Below, one piece after another: positions 35,547-44,010 of a stretch of DNA of 64,000 nucleotides. The position numbers were made by a program, and so were the translations under genes. Position 1 is the stretch's first letter, and each line of letters starts with the position of its first letter. The DNA comes from Anaerocolumna aminovalerica (GTDB taxonomy: Bacteria; Bacillota; Clostridia; Lachnospirales; Lachnospiraceae): contig NZ_FOWD01000013.1 in NCBI RefSeq assembly GCF_900115365.1, positions 45,443-109,442 of the forward strand, written 5' to 3'. The notes under the pieces were generated by a model. It was not told the DNA's origin and ran no database searches. It was given only the letters and a program-made list of their open reading frames with translations.

Positions 35547-35619
35547 GCATCTATAGCTCAGTGGATAGAGCGTTCGCCTCCGAAGTGAAAGGTCGCTGGT
35601 TCGAATCCAGTTAGGTGCA
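35547..35619 (+). tRNA. tRNA-Arg (anticodon CCG)
   Basis: 73 nt, full cloverleaf: acceptor GCATCTA/TAGGTGC, D-arm GCTC...GAGC, anticodon stem TTCGC/GTGAA with loop CTCCGAA (anticodon CCG, reads CGG), T-arm GCTGG-TTCGAAT-CCAGT, discriminator A. CCA is not encoded. A run of T directly after it serves as terminator. The antisense strand gives a false ORF containing WIRTSDLSLRRR, a well-known artefact. Confidence 0.97.
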
Positions 35620-35694
35620 TTTTTTTTTATAAGGATGGGCTGTTCTTTACTGGTGTTAAGTACCTTTATCAGAAATGAAGGGACGAAAAAAATA

Positions 35695-35751
35695 TAATAA
35701 AAAATGCCGCAAACTCGTATAATATGGTATTTATACGGGTTTACAGCATTT
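35695..35751 (-). terminator. Terminator of the DUF421 gene
   Basis: Minus-strand stem of about 20 bp (AAATGCTGTAAACCCGTATA side, 35702-35751), one mismatch and two wobbles, followed by six T. Confidence 0.85.
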
Positions 35752-35803
35752 AACAAGTCGATATCCTGCTTGAAATCACGCTTGTTGAGAAGAGATTCTG
35801 TTT

Positions 35804-36511
35804 TTATATAAAAACATCTCCATCCATTTTATCATTTAATTTTACATATATATCCAATCTGTCATTCTCATTATCATAAATTCCAAGATAAACATCTTTT
35901 ACCGACTTTACTTTTTGATTGCTTAGTTGTTTTTCTATCCATTTATCATTTTTACCAGTTGCCTTTAGATTATCTTTCATAATATGACCATCTATTATAA
36001 CATTAGCCAATATGTTATCCTGTGTAGGTGATAAATTTAAATCTTCCGGAGTAACCGGCCTGTTTTTTACAGCTGGTAAAACACTTAGTTTTCCATTTGA
36101 TTCTAATATTGCTGTATGAATATCTTTCAAATCAAAATATCCGCTGACTCTGCATAAAGATAAAAACTCATTAACATCTAATTTTGCTTTTAATAGGTTT
36201 TTTTTGTATAATCTTCCTTCATGATATAAAATAACAGGATGCCCAACGAAAATTCTTCTTAATAGGATTGATTTACAGGTACTATAGGAAATTAATAATG
36301 TTGCCAAGCCATATACAATTAATGCAATCAAAGGTTTTAAATAATCTCCCTCCAGAGCAGTTGCCATTTCTGCTGCAATAGAACCTATAGTTATACTATT
36401 AACATAGTCAAACATACTTAATTGAGACATCTCACGGTCACCCATTAATTTTGTTAATATAAATAAAACAGCTACTGAGCCTAAAGACGTTAATATTATT
36501 TCAATTACCAT
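35804..36511 (-). CDS. DUF421 membrane protein (YetF-like)
   Basis: 235 residues from MVIEII, where GGAGG is well placed; the longer ORF adds seven residues without a ribosome site. Three N-terminal helices (about 4-75) and the conserved LMGDREMSQLSMFDYVNSITIGSIAAEMA, then a cytoplasmic DUF421 domain with LYKKNLLKAKLDVNEFLSLCR. In B. subtilis the relatives YetF/YdfS/YrbG are linked to spores or germination, with little biochemistry known. Monocistronic. Confidence 0.88.
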   Translation of the reverse strand: MVIEIILTSLGSVAVLFILTKLMGDREMSQLSMFDYVNSITIGSIAAEMATALEGDYLKPLIALIVYGLATLLISYSTCKSILLRRIFVGHPVILYHEGRLYKKNLLKAKLDVNEFLSLCRVSGYFDLKDIHTAILESNGKLSVLPAVKNRPVTPEDLNLSPTQDNILANVIIDGHIMKDNLKATGKNDKWIEKQLSNQKVKSVKDVYLGIYDNENDRLDIYVKLNDKMDGDVFI

Positions 36512-36606
36512 ATTATTTCCTCCAAAATGCAATTTATGTTCTTATATTCTTAGTTCCATTCAAAATAGTATTACCACTTTGCAAGAAAATAATAATAATT
36601 GTAATA

Positions 36607-37578
36607 TTATAATAAAGTTAAGGCATCTCTTTTCCTGGAATAAAAGTAAATATTATTTGATAATATTTCGTCTTCTGCTACTTGTGTGTAGTTTACATCT
36701 ATAACCATTTCACGCAGAACATTTTTATCAATTTTATCCTTATTTTTTACTAAGATAATTTCATGTATACTGCTTGGCAGTATATAAAAATCTGTATTAA
36801 GCTGATCCGATAGTTCTTTTACCACGTCAGGATAAAGAAGGCAACTGGCTCCATTTATACCTTTTGCATTAGATAAGACATACATATCTGTCATTGTATC
36901 TTGTTTCATTTGATCAAACACTTCTTTTATCTCATTTTCGACATCAATATTTTCTGAATTATGTTCCATTTCTTTATTCAGTATATCTATAATTACCTCA
37001 TTCATACTTCTGACACTTGCCGGCAATAAAACAGGAGTATTAATTGTGGCTAATTCCGTTATATCTTCTAACGTTGTATTCCAATTTTTTATATGTTCGT
37101 TTGTAATACGAATGGTTCCTATGCCATTTTCATTGTCTTTTACCAGACAATGAAAAGTAATTGCCAAATCCAAGAAACGTATATGTGGAATTTCATTTAA
37201 TAATTTGATATTTTTATCATAATTAACTAAACGAAATATAATACTGGATTTCATCTCATTCAATTCAAATTGAATACATAATGCTTCCCGTTCTCCCTCC
37301 TCCATTGTATCTTCATAAATGTTTATGATTTTAGCTGCTATATCCTCTATGGATTCCCCTTCTTGATAGCTTTCAAAATAGCTGTTTAAATAAATATTAG
37401 GTGTAATTCTTTCACCGTTTTTTAAAATGATTAATCCATCCAATTGAATAGAATTATTCTTAATAACATGATTTATATCAACCAGAAAGCCACCTCCCAT
37501 TCTTTTTTTCACTATAGCCTTGATTCTTGCTAAAAATTGTTCATAGGTCATAATTTCTTTTGTGTTTTTGGTTTCCAT
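36607..37578 (-). CDS. DUF5688 family protein
   Basis: 323 residues, cytoplasmic. The start YEQFLARIKAIVKKRMGG and the central LSNAKGINGASCLLYPDVVKEL followed by YILPSSIHEIILV fit the DUF5688 family, frequent in Lachnospiraceae and often repeated in one genome. Function unknown. Two methionines are possible starts (37578, 37551); neither has a good ribosome site. Confidence 0.75.
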   Translation of the reverse strand: METKNTKEIMTYEQFLARIKAIVKKRMGGGFLVDINHVIKNNSIQLDGLIILKNGERITPNIYLNSYFESYQEGESIEDIAAKIINIYEDTMEEGEREALCIQFELNEMKSSIIFRLVNYDKNIKLLNEIPHIRFLDLAITFHCLVKDNENGIGTIRITNEHIKNWNTTLEDITELATINTPVLLPASVRSMNEVIIDILNKEMEHNSENIDVENEIKEVFDQMKQDTMTDMYVLSNAKGINGASCLLYPDVVKELSDQLNTDFYILPSSIHEIILVKNKDKIDKNVLREMVIDVNYTQVAEDEILSNNIYFYSRKRDALTLL

Positions 37579-38245
37579 ACATTTCTTATATAATCCAATT
37601 ATCCTGTCTTAATAAATAATTAATTTATAAATGGTTGGATTACTTCTCCTTTCGTCTCTTTATAAATTATGTTTTAGAAAAGCCTTTATATATAAGTACT
37701 TTAATAAATAATCTTTTAAAAGGATTGCATTTTATTACCTTACATAGCTTTCTAATATTACTAAATAATTCACATACCACTTTATGCAGACATTATGCTA
37801 AATCATTTATGAGAATATATACTTATGGATACTGCACAGGCGTTATAGATGGTACTGATTTAAAAATATTCAAAAATTTATAATAATTTTTAATAAGATT
37901 TGGGCTTTTTAAAAAGATATTAATGAACTACAGTCAAGAGCCTTCATCAAGATTATATCTTAGATATTTAAGAAAAATTTATGTGAGATTTATTTAACAG
38001 TATTTCTAGGAAATATATTATACTTAGATTTTATTTGATTTTAAGAAAGATTTATAATAAGATTTATAGATTCCTTAATATTATTTGGAATAAAGATTTA
38101 ATAAATCAATTAATAGTATTTACAAAGAGAATTTATATATATCATGTATCAATGGTAACAAAATATAACCATTTTGACAAGTTTATTTTAGGGGAAAATA
38201 TAGAGATATTTTATTGCTTTCTTTGTTTGTTTTTACATATAAAAC
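37579..38245. other. A/T-rich gap of about 670 bp
   Basis: Two short plus-strand ORFs (37635-37883, 38035-38313) have no ribosome site and a composition like the surrounding non-coding DNA, so they are not called. The middle is rich in AAGATTTA-like repeats. The promoter of the DUF5688 gene must lie near 37600. Nothing else is supported. Confidence 0.4.
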
Positions 38246-39010
38246 TCATTTTGATTCGCCGCTTAAAGCTATTGCTACCTGACCGGGCAGATAAAACATC
38301 CACATGGCTATAGCGGAAAAGTTGTAGATCTGACTGTAGATAGTCTCATTTATAGTTAAATAATCTTTCAGATTAAAGATGGCTACATTGATATCACATA
38401 AAAAATAAGCCAATAGACCACATGCAAATAAAATCCTGTGCTTTCTCTTGGAACGAAATAGGATTCCGATTGCATCTATGGCGTTTGATAGGAATAATAT
38501 AAAATAATATATACCAAAGATGAGTTCTGATTTTACTTCTGGTTCTTGAAAACGGTATAGAATAACAATAAGTACAGTTATTAATCCAGTTCCTATTACT
38601 CTCATTAAGATGGTTTTTATCGGTTTTCCTGAGGAAATCCAACTACTGATAAGAATTAAATATAGTAATTGCACAATAATGAAGGTAAGGATTCCTGCAG
38701 TGTAATACTCTAATACCAATATGAATAAATCAGAAAGCAATGTAAAAAACATAGCAATTCTAAGTATATGGATTCCCAGATAACTATTATTAGTGTTATC
38801 ATATTTTTCTACTTTAGTTTGCTTAGATGTCCTATAGTATAGCAGAACAAATAAAAAGCATAGAAATATGCTAAAGAATTTTATATACATAGATAAATTA
38901 GCTTTTTGATCAAAGATATCTAAATACATGAAAGTCCCATAAAGAATGAGTTCTATGAGAACAAATACTGTTATTAAAACTGCTTTCTTTATATTCTTAA
39001 TATTTTTCAC
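38246..39010 (-). CDS. Integral membrane protein, possibly YhhN-like
   Basis: 254 residues with about eight hydrophobic helices. Two F-x-L-x-S/C-D motifs in helices (FTLLSDLFIL and YFLCDINVAIFNL) and the last helix WMFYLPGQVAIALS recall the YhhN/TMEM86 lysoplasmalogenase family, in which paired acidic residues sit in membrane helices. Similarity is at pattern level only, so the function is open. No neighbours in an operon. Confidence 0.6.
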   Translation of the reverse strand: MKNIKNIKKAVLITVFVLIELILYGTFMYLDIFDQKANLSMYIKFFSIFLCFLFVLLYYRTSKQTKVEKYDNTNNSYLGIHILRIAMFFTLLSDLFILVLEYYTAGILTFIIVQLLYLILISSWISSGKPIKTILMRVIGTGLITVLIVILYRFQEPEVKSELIFGIYYFILFLSNAIDAIGILFRSKRKHRILFACGLLAYFLCDINVAIFNLKDYLTINETIYSQIYNFSAIAMWMFYLPGQVAIALSGESK

Positions 39011-39040
39011 TGTTAACTCCTAACTAAAAACTAAAGAAAA

Positions 39041-39082
39041 CCACTGAATACCCTCCGTTTATTATTCAGATGTTTTCAGTGG
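39041..39082 (-). terminator. Terminator of the GGDEF-EAL gene
   Basis: CCACTGAA/TTCAGTGG pairs 8 bp around a 26-nt loop; TTTTCTTT follows on the minus strand. Confidence 0.65.
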
Positions 39083-39094
39083 CCTTTTTAACAG

Positions 39095-40732
39095 TTACAT
39101 CAAATTAATATTTCTTAATATACTTCCTGCTTCTTCTTTTGGTACTGGTTCACTATAGAAATAACCTTGTGCTTTATTACAATTAACACTTTTCAAGAAA
39201 ATTTCTTGTTTATGTTGCTCAACACCTTCCGCTATTACAACTAAGTTTAATGAATGAGCCAAAGATATAATAGTCTCTACGATTTTTTGTTCAGGTATAT
39301 TATCAACAACTGTATCCAAGAAACTTTTATCAATCTTTATATTATGAACCGGTAAACTTTTTAAATAATTCATAGAGGAGTAGCCGGTTCCAAAATCATC
39401 CAATGAGAAAGATACTCCCATCTTCTCTAATTTGTCTATGGTTTTAACCGTATATTCTAAATCACTTAGAGCTATAGTTTCCGTTATCTCTAAATCAAGA
39501 TGATTTGGTTGCATATTGGTTTCTTCAAGGATTGCCCCAATGGTATTCACGAACTCCAGATCCTTGAATTGACGGGCAGATATATTTACCGCTATGGATA
39601 GTTTATGGAACCCTTCTTCTTCCCAAAATTTTAACTGCTTACAGGCTTCTTTTAAAACCCTTGTTCCAATCTGAACAATCAGACCTGTTTCTTCTGCAAT
39701 TGGAATAAATTCATTTGGCATTATTAATCCTTTTGCAGGATGCATCCAGCGAAGTAAGGCTTCAAAACCTACTATTTTATCCGTTTTCAGATCCACCTGA
39801 GGCTGGTAATATACAACAAATTCTTCATTCTCAATTGCTTTTCTTAGTTCAGATTGAAGTTGGATTTTCTCCATTAATTTCGCCTTCATGGAATCATTAA
39901 AATAACTATATGTATTCTTTCCACTATCTTTAGCGGCATACATTGCAGAATCCATATTTTTTATTAATGCCTGTGTTGTTTTTCCATCTTTAGGAGCAAA
40001 AGTAATGCCTATACTTACCGTAACAAAAAATTCTTTCATAGCCAATACAAAGGGATAAGAAAATACTTTTTGTATTTTCTTTATCTTCTCTTCATAAAGG
40101 CCAACGTCTTCAAAATTTTGTGTTAATACACAAAACTCATCCCCACCCATGCGGGCAAGAAAATCATTTTCATCCATAGCTTGTTTTAGGCGGTGGGTAA
40201 CATCAATTAATAATTCATCGCCATAGGAATGACCAAGAGTATCATTTATAATTTTAAAATTATCCAAATCAATAACCATTAATGCAATGACTTCTTCGTT
40301 TCTTAAAGTCAGCATTACCCCGTCCAGGACATCTGAAAAAGCCAGACGGTTCGGCAGCCCTGTCAGCTGGTCCGTATAGGCTAATTTCTTGATTAACTCT
40401 TGATTTTTCTTTAATTCTTCATATTTTGAGGTCAATTGTTGATTGGATACGGTTATATCTTCAAATGCCTGTTCTAATTCATTATAATTTTCTATTAATT
40501 CTTGATTCTTTTCCAATGCCTTTCTTTCGGAACGCATACGTTTATTCGCATATAGAAATAAACCCACTAATAGAAGTATTAAAACTAATAGTACAAGAAC
40601 TATAACATTGCCAATGGTACGATTTACCATATATACCGGATCATTCTCAAGTATTTCTATATTAACCATATCTTTGGTTGTATTAAAAATTAAAAAATCC
40701 ATATTAAATATAAAATTGCTTATTACTTGCAT
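39095..40732 (-). CDS. GGDEF-EAL cyclic di-GMP turnover protein
   Basis: 545 residues from the ATG; a TTG five codons upstream is the longer alternative. Single membrane helix (about 42-62), coiled stretch (65-118), GGDEF domain (about 120-285) with intact ARMGGDEFCV, then EAL domain (about 300-540) with EALLRW, N in NISARQF, LEITE, LDDFGTGYSS and KIDKSF all present. Both catalytic halves look intact, so it may make and break c-di-GMP. There is no sensor domain except the short N-terminal external loop, and no RxxD inhibitory site. Its promoter must lie close to the nfnB terminator. Confidence 0.92.
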   Translation of the reverse strand: MQVISNFIFNMDFLIFNTTKDMVNIEILENDPVYMVNRTIGNVIVLVLLVLILLLVGLFLYANKRMRSERKALEKNQELIENYNELEQAFEDITVSNQQLTSKYEELKKNQELIKKLAYTDQLTGLPNRLAFSDVLDGVMLTLRNEEVIALMVIDLDNFKIINDTLGHSYGDELLIDVTHRLKQAMDENDFLARMGGDEFCVLTQNFEDVGLYEEKIKKIQKVFSYPFVLAMKEFFVTVSIGITFAPKDGKTTQALIKNMDSAMYAAKDSGKNTYSYFNDSMKAKLMEKIQLQSELRKAIENEEFVVYYQPQVDLKTDKIVGFEALLRWMHPAKGLIMPNEFIPIAEETGLIVQIGTRVLKEACKQLKFWEEEGFHKLSIAVNISARQFKDLEFVNTIGAILEETNMQPNHLDLEITETIALSDLEYTVKTIDKLEKMGVSFSLDDFGTGYSSMNYLKSLPVHNIKIDKSFLDTVVDNIPEQKIVETIISLAHSLNLVVIAEGVEQHKQEIFLKSVNCNKAQGYFYSEPVPKEEAGSILRNINLM

Positions 40733-40754
40733 CTTGATGCACCCCAAATATTCT

Positions 40755-40782
40755 GTCTTTCCCTTAAAATCAAGGGAAAGAC
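40755..40782 (-). terminator. Terminator of nfnAB
   Basis: GTCTTTCCCTT (40755-40765) and AAGGGAAAGAC (40772-40782), perfect 11 bp with a 6-nt loop, 80 nt after the nfnB stop. No strong T-run. Confidence 0.6.
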
Positions 40783-40858
40783 TTATTTAATATGTTCTAA
40801 TTATACCACAATTAGGGATTAAGGCAATCTTTTTTAAACCATTGGATTTATCAGCTAT

Positions 40859-42244
40859 TTATTTGTTACTTAAATATTCATGTATGCCTTTTGCCGCAGC
40901 TTTGCCTGCACCCATAGCAAGAATTACGGTTGCTGCTCCGGTTACTGCATCTCCGCCTGCAAAAACACCTTCTTTAGAAGTCTGTCCATTTTTTTCATCG
41001 GCAACAATACATCTTCTCTTATCTGTTTCAAGACCGGTTGTTGTAGAAGAAATTAAAGGATTTGGACTAGTACCCAGTGACATAATAACTGTGTCTAATT
41101 CAATTTCAAATTCAGAATCTGGCTTTTCTACCGGTTTTCTTCTGCCTGATGCATCCGGCTCACCAAGTTCCATTTCCACACATTTCATTCCTTTTACCCA
41201 GCCCTTTTCATCTACAAGGATTTCTTTTGGATTCGTCAATAATTTAAAGATAACCCCTTCTTCTTTTGCGTGATGAACTTCTTCTACTCTTGCCGGTAAT
41301 TCAGATTCACTTCTTCTATATATAATATACACTTGTGCACCAAGTCTTAAGGCTGTTCTGGCCGCATCCATTGCTACATTTCCGCCGCCTACTACAGCAA
41401 CCTTTTTACCTTTTGCAATAGGAGTGTCATAATTTTCATCAAATGCTTTCATTAAATTGTTTCTTGTTAAATATTCGTTGGCAGAGAATACTCCATTGGC
41501 ATTTTCTCCCGGGATTCCCATGAATTTAGGAAGTCCAGCACCGGAACCGATAAATACTGCCTGAAAGCCTTCTTCTTCCATTAATTCATCTATGGTAGTT
41601 GATTTTCCTATTACTACATTGGTTTCAATCTTTACACCAAGAGCTTTTACATTATCAATTTCTGTTTTTACAACGGTTTCCTTTGGTAAACGGAATTCCG
41701 GAATACCATAAACCAATACACCACCCGGTTCATGAAGTGCTTCAAATATAGTAACTTCATAACCAAGCTTTGCCAAATCTCCGGCACAAGTAAGACCTGC
41801 CGGTCCGGAACCGATAACTGCTACCTTCTTGCCGTTGGTTTCTTTGGGTGGTTCAGGCTTTATATTATTTTCCCTTGACCAGTCCGCAACAAAACGTTCC
41901 AATTTACCAATAGATACGGCTTCTCCTTTAATTCCTCTGATACATCTTTGTTCGCACTGAGTTTCTTGTGGACATACACGTCCGCAAACAGCAGGAAGTG
42001 CGGAATATTGACCGATTACCTTTGCTGCTTCTTCAATGTTACCAGCTTCTACTTCTTTTATAAAGCCTGGTATATCAATAGATACCGGACAACCATCTAC
42101 ACATTTTGGATTTTTACATTTTAAACATCTGCTGGCTTCTTCTTTTGCTTCTTCTATATTATAACCTAAACATACTTCATCAAAGTTAGTAGCTCTAACT
42201 TTAGGATCCTGTTCTCTTACCGGAACTTTCTTTAATACATCCAT
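40859..42244 (-). CDS. nfnB: NfnB/GltA-type flavin and Fe-S subunit
   Basis: 461 residues, labelled glutamate synthase small subunit in many genomes. N-terminal Cys clusters for two [4Fe-4S] (CLKCKNPKCVDGCP, and CGRVCPQETQCEQRC), FAD site VIGSGPAGLTCAGDLA and NAD(P) site VVGGGNVAMDAAR. Paired with the gene just upstream it forms NfnAB, which in Clostridium kluyveri and Thermotoga bifurcates electrons between NADPH, NAD and ferredoxin. No glutamate synthase large subunit is nearby, so NfnB is preferred over GltD. Ends with a terminator. Confidence 0.92.
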   Translation of the reverse strand: MDVLKKVPVREQDPKVRATNFDEVCLGYNIEEAKEEASRCLKCKNPKCVDGCPVSIDIPGFIKEVEAGNIEEAAKVIGQYSALPAVCGRVCPQETQCEQRCIRGIKGEAVSIGKLERFVADWSRENNIKPEPPKETNGKKVAVIGSGPAGLTCAGDLAKLGYEVTIFEALHEPGGVLVYGIPEFRLPKETVVKTEIDNVKALGVKIETNVVIGKSTTIDELMEEEGFQAVFIGSGAGLPKFMGIPGENANGVFSANEYLTRNNLMKAFDENYDTPIAKGKKVAVVGGGNVAMDAARTALRLGAQVYIIYRRSESELPARVEEVHHAKEEGVIFKLLTNPKEILVDEKGWVKGMKCVEMELGEPDASGRRKPVEKPDSEFEIELDTVIMSLGTSPNPLISSTTTGLETDKRRCIVADEKNGQTSKEGVFAGGDAVTGAATVILAMGAGKAAAKGIHEYLSNK

Positions 42245-42398
42245 AATCTTCCTCTTTTCTAGTTTTTACAAATTGTGGTTTCCACATTATGTTAACAGAT
42301 ATCCCCTATCCTTTGGCTCTACTATATTTATTTCTTATCCTTTTCTATATAAAATCGTCTTAAGATTTATCTTAACCAACTACGAATTCAAATCAAAC

Positions 42399-43286
42399 CT
42401 ACTTATCACTGCATCCGCATCCGCCATTCTTGTGAGTATCTCCCTCTTTTTCTTTAAGGGCAGCCCTTCCTTCTTCTGTTTTATACATTTGCTGTCTCTT
42501 CATAGATTCATCAAAATCAACTAAATGTCCGTCGAATTCAGGTCCGTCTACACAGGCGAATTTTACTTCGTTTCCAACAGTCAAACGACATGCCCCACAC
42601 ATGCCTGTTCCATCTACCATAATCGGATTCATACTTACAATGGTTTTGATTCCTAATTCTTTTGTTAAAATGCATACAAATTTCATCATAATAACCGGCC
42701 CAATAGCAATTACAAGATCATATTGTTTGCCTTGATTTTGTACCAAATCCTTAATGCAATCATTCACATTTCCTTTCATTCCGTAGGAACCATCATCAGT
42801 AGCAACATAGACATTCTTTGCTACTTTTTTCATTTCATCTTCCAGAATGATTAAATCTTTGTTTCTTGCACCTATAACGCAATCCACATCAATTCCACGT
42901 TCTTTCATCATTTTAACCTGTGGATATACCGGCGCAGTTCCAACTCCACCTGCCACAAATAAAATATGTTTCTTTCTTAATTCTTCATCCGATTCATCTA
43001 CCAATTCGGATTTACATCCAAGAGGGCCGGAGAAATCCCGATAGCTATCCCCTACTTCATATTCTGCCATTCTCTTTGTTGATGTTCCCAAAGTTTGAAA
43101 TACGATTGTAACCGTTCCTAAATCTCTGTTATAATCACATATGGTTAACGGAATTCTTTCGCCTTTTTCATCCATTTTTACAATAACAAATTGTCCTGGA
43201 TAACAGGACTTAGCAACTCTAGGTGCTTCAATATCCATAAGATAAATATTAGGAGCTAAAGTCTCTTTTTTCACGATTTTATACAT
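42399..43286 (-). CDS. nfnA: NfnA, ferredoxin-NADP reductase-like subunit
   Basis: 295 residues. FAD-binding part with RIPLTICDYN, NAD-binding part VAGGVGTAPVYPQVKMMKE, and the C-terminal [2Fe-2S] site DGTGMCGACR...VKFACVDGPEFDGHLVDF (Asp and three Cys). Matches the small NfnA subunit. A short C-terminal tail GGCGCSDK is family-variable. It precedes nfnB by about 150 bp with its own ribosome site (GGAGG). Balances NADH, NADPH and reduced ferredoxin in fermentation. Confidence 0.93.
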   Translation of the reverse strand: MYKIVKKETLAPNIYLMDIEAPRVAKSCYPGQFVIVKMDEKGERIPLTICDYNRDLGTVTIVFQTLGTSTKRMAEYEVGDSYRDFSGPLGCKSELVDESDEELRKKHILFVAGGVGTAPVYPQVKMMKERGIDVDCVIGARNKDLIILEDEMKKVAKNVYVATDDGSYGMKGNVNDCIKDLVQNQGKQYDLVIAIGPVIMMKFVCILTKELGIKTIVSMNPIMVDGTGMCGACRLTVGNEVKFACVDGPEFDGHLVDFDESMKRQQMYKTEEGRAALKEKEGDTHKNGGCGCSDK

Positions 43287-43491
43287 TCAGTTTCCTCCAT
43301 TTAGTGCTTTTATACTTTTAACAGTTATCTTAATAACTTTTATTATTATAGAACACAATAAATAAAAAATCTAGTGCATAAACCAAGAATACCTTACAAT
43401 TTTCTATGAAATTCTATGAAAAATGAACAATATCCAGTAGACAGCACATAAATTATAAATGAATAAGTATTTACTTTTTCTTGTTATTTAC

Positions 43492-43980
43492 TTATATTTC
43501 TTCATAATTGTTTATAAACGCCAAATAATTATTCTTGTATCTTTTATCAAAAGATACGTCTTTACCAAACCAGTCCGGCAATTCAAATCTTCCTGCTTCA
43601 TCTTCACCAGGGAATTCCACTTCTACAAATTGAAGTCCTTCCAACTGCTTATGAAACACATCAAGTTCCGCCGTTAACCCTTCTTCTAACGGTATCAGGT
43701 AGCGAGTTTTACAGATCAAATTTCCGTCAGTCTTTTCTTTCAAATGTTCATAAGACTCTTTGGTCAGTGCTAATTCAACTTCCTGGCAGGTAAGGGCTAC
43801 TTCTTCCGGTTTTTCTATCATACCCATTCGTGATTTATAAGTTAAAATATAATTATCATTACTTTTGCGAATCCGTATAACCGGATCTATACATAGATAT
43901 CCCTGCTCAATTTCTTTCTTTTTATATTGTTCCAGATTTTCCGGCATTCTGGCAATTTGAAATTTTCTTTCGATTTCCAT
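43492..43980 (-). CDS. CYTH domain protein (triphosphate tunnel fold)
   Basis: 162 residues from MEIERKF, with GGGAGG at proper spacing. E-I-E-R-K is the CYTH signature; alternating Lys/Arg/Glu strands (IRIRKSNDNYILTYK, CKTRYLIP, AELDVFHKQLEG, VEVEF) form the tunnel. Family members hydrolyse triphosphate or act as adenylate or thiamine-triphosphate enzymes; the substrate here is unknown, inorganic triphosphatase being the commonest. It follows sbcC by about 30 bp and shares the transcript. Confidence 0.88.
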   Translation of the reverse strand: MEIERKFQIARMPENLEQYKKKEIEQGYLCIDPVIRIRKSNDNYILTYKSRMGMIEKPEEVALTCQEVELALTKESYEHLKEKTDGNLICKTRYLIPLEEGLTAELDVFHKQLEGLQFVEVEFPGEDEAGRFELPDWFGKDVSFDKRYKNNYLAFINNYEEI

Positions 43981-44010
43981 AATTCCTCCCATAGTTTTTG
44001 ATAAGTCTAT

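Noticed and set aside
35499..35756. 85-codon minus-strand ORF
   Set aside because: It is the antisense of tRNA-Arg; the WIRTSDLSLRRR reading is a well-known artefact.
37635..38313. Two plus-strand ORFs of 82 and 92 codons
   Set aside because: No ribosome site, composition of non-coding A/T-rich DNA, and the second overlaps the end of a better membrane protein gene.
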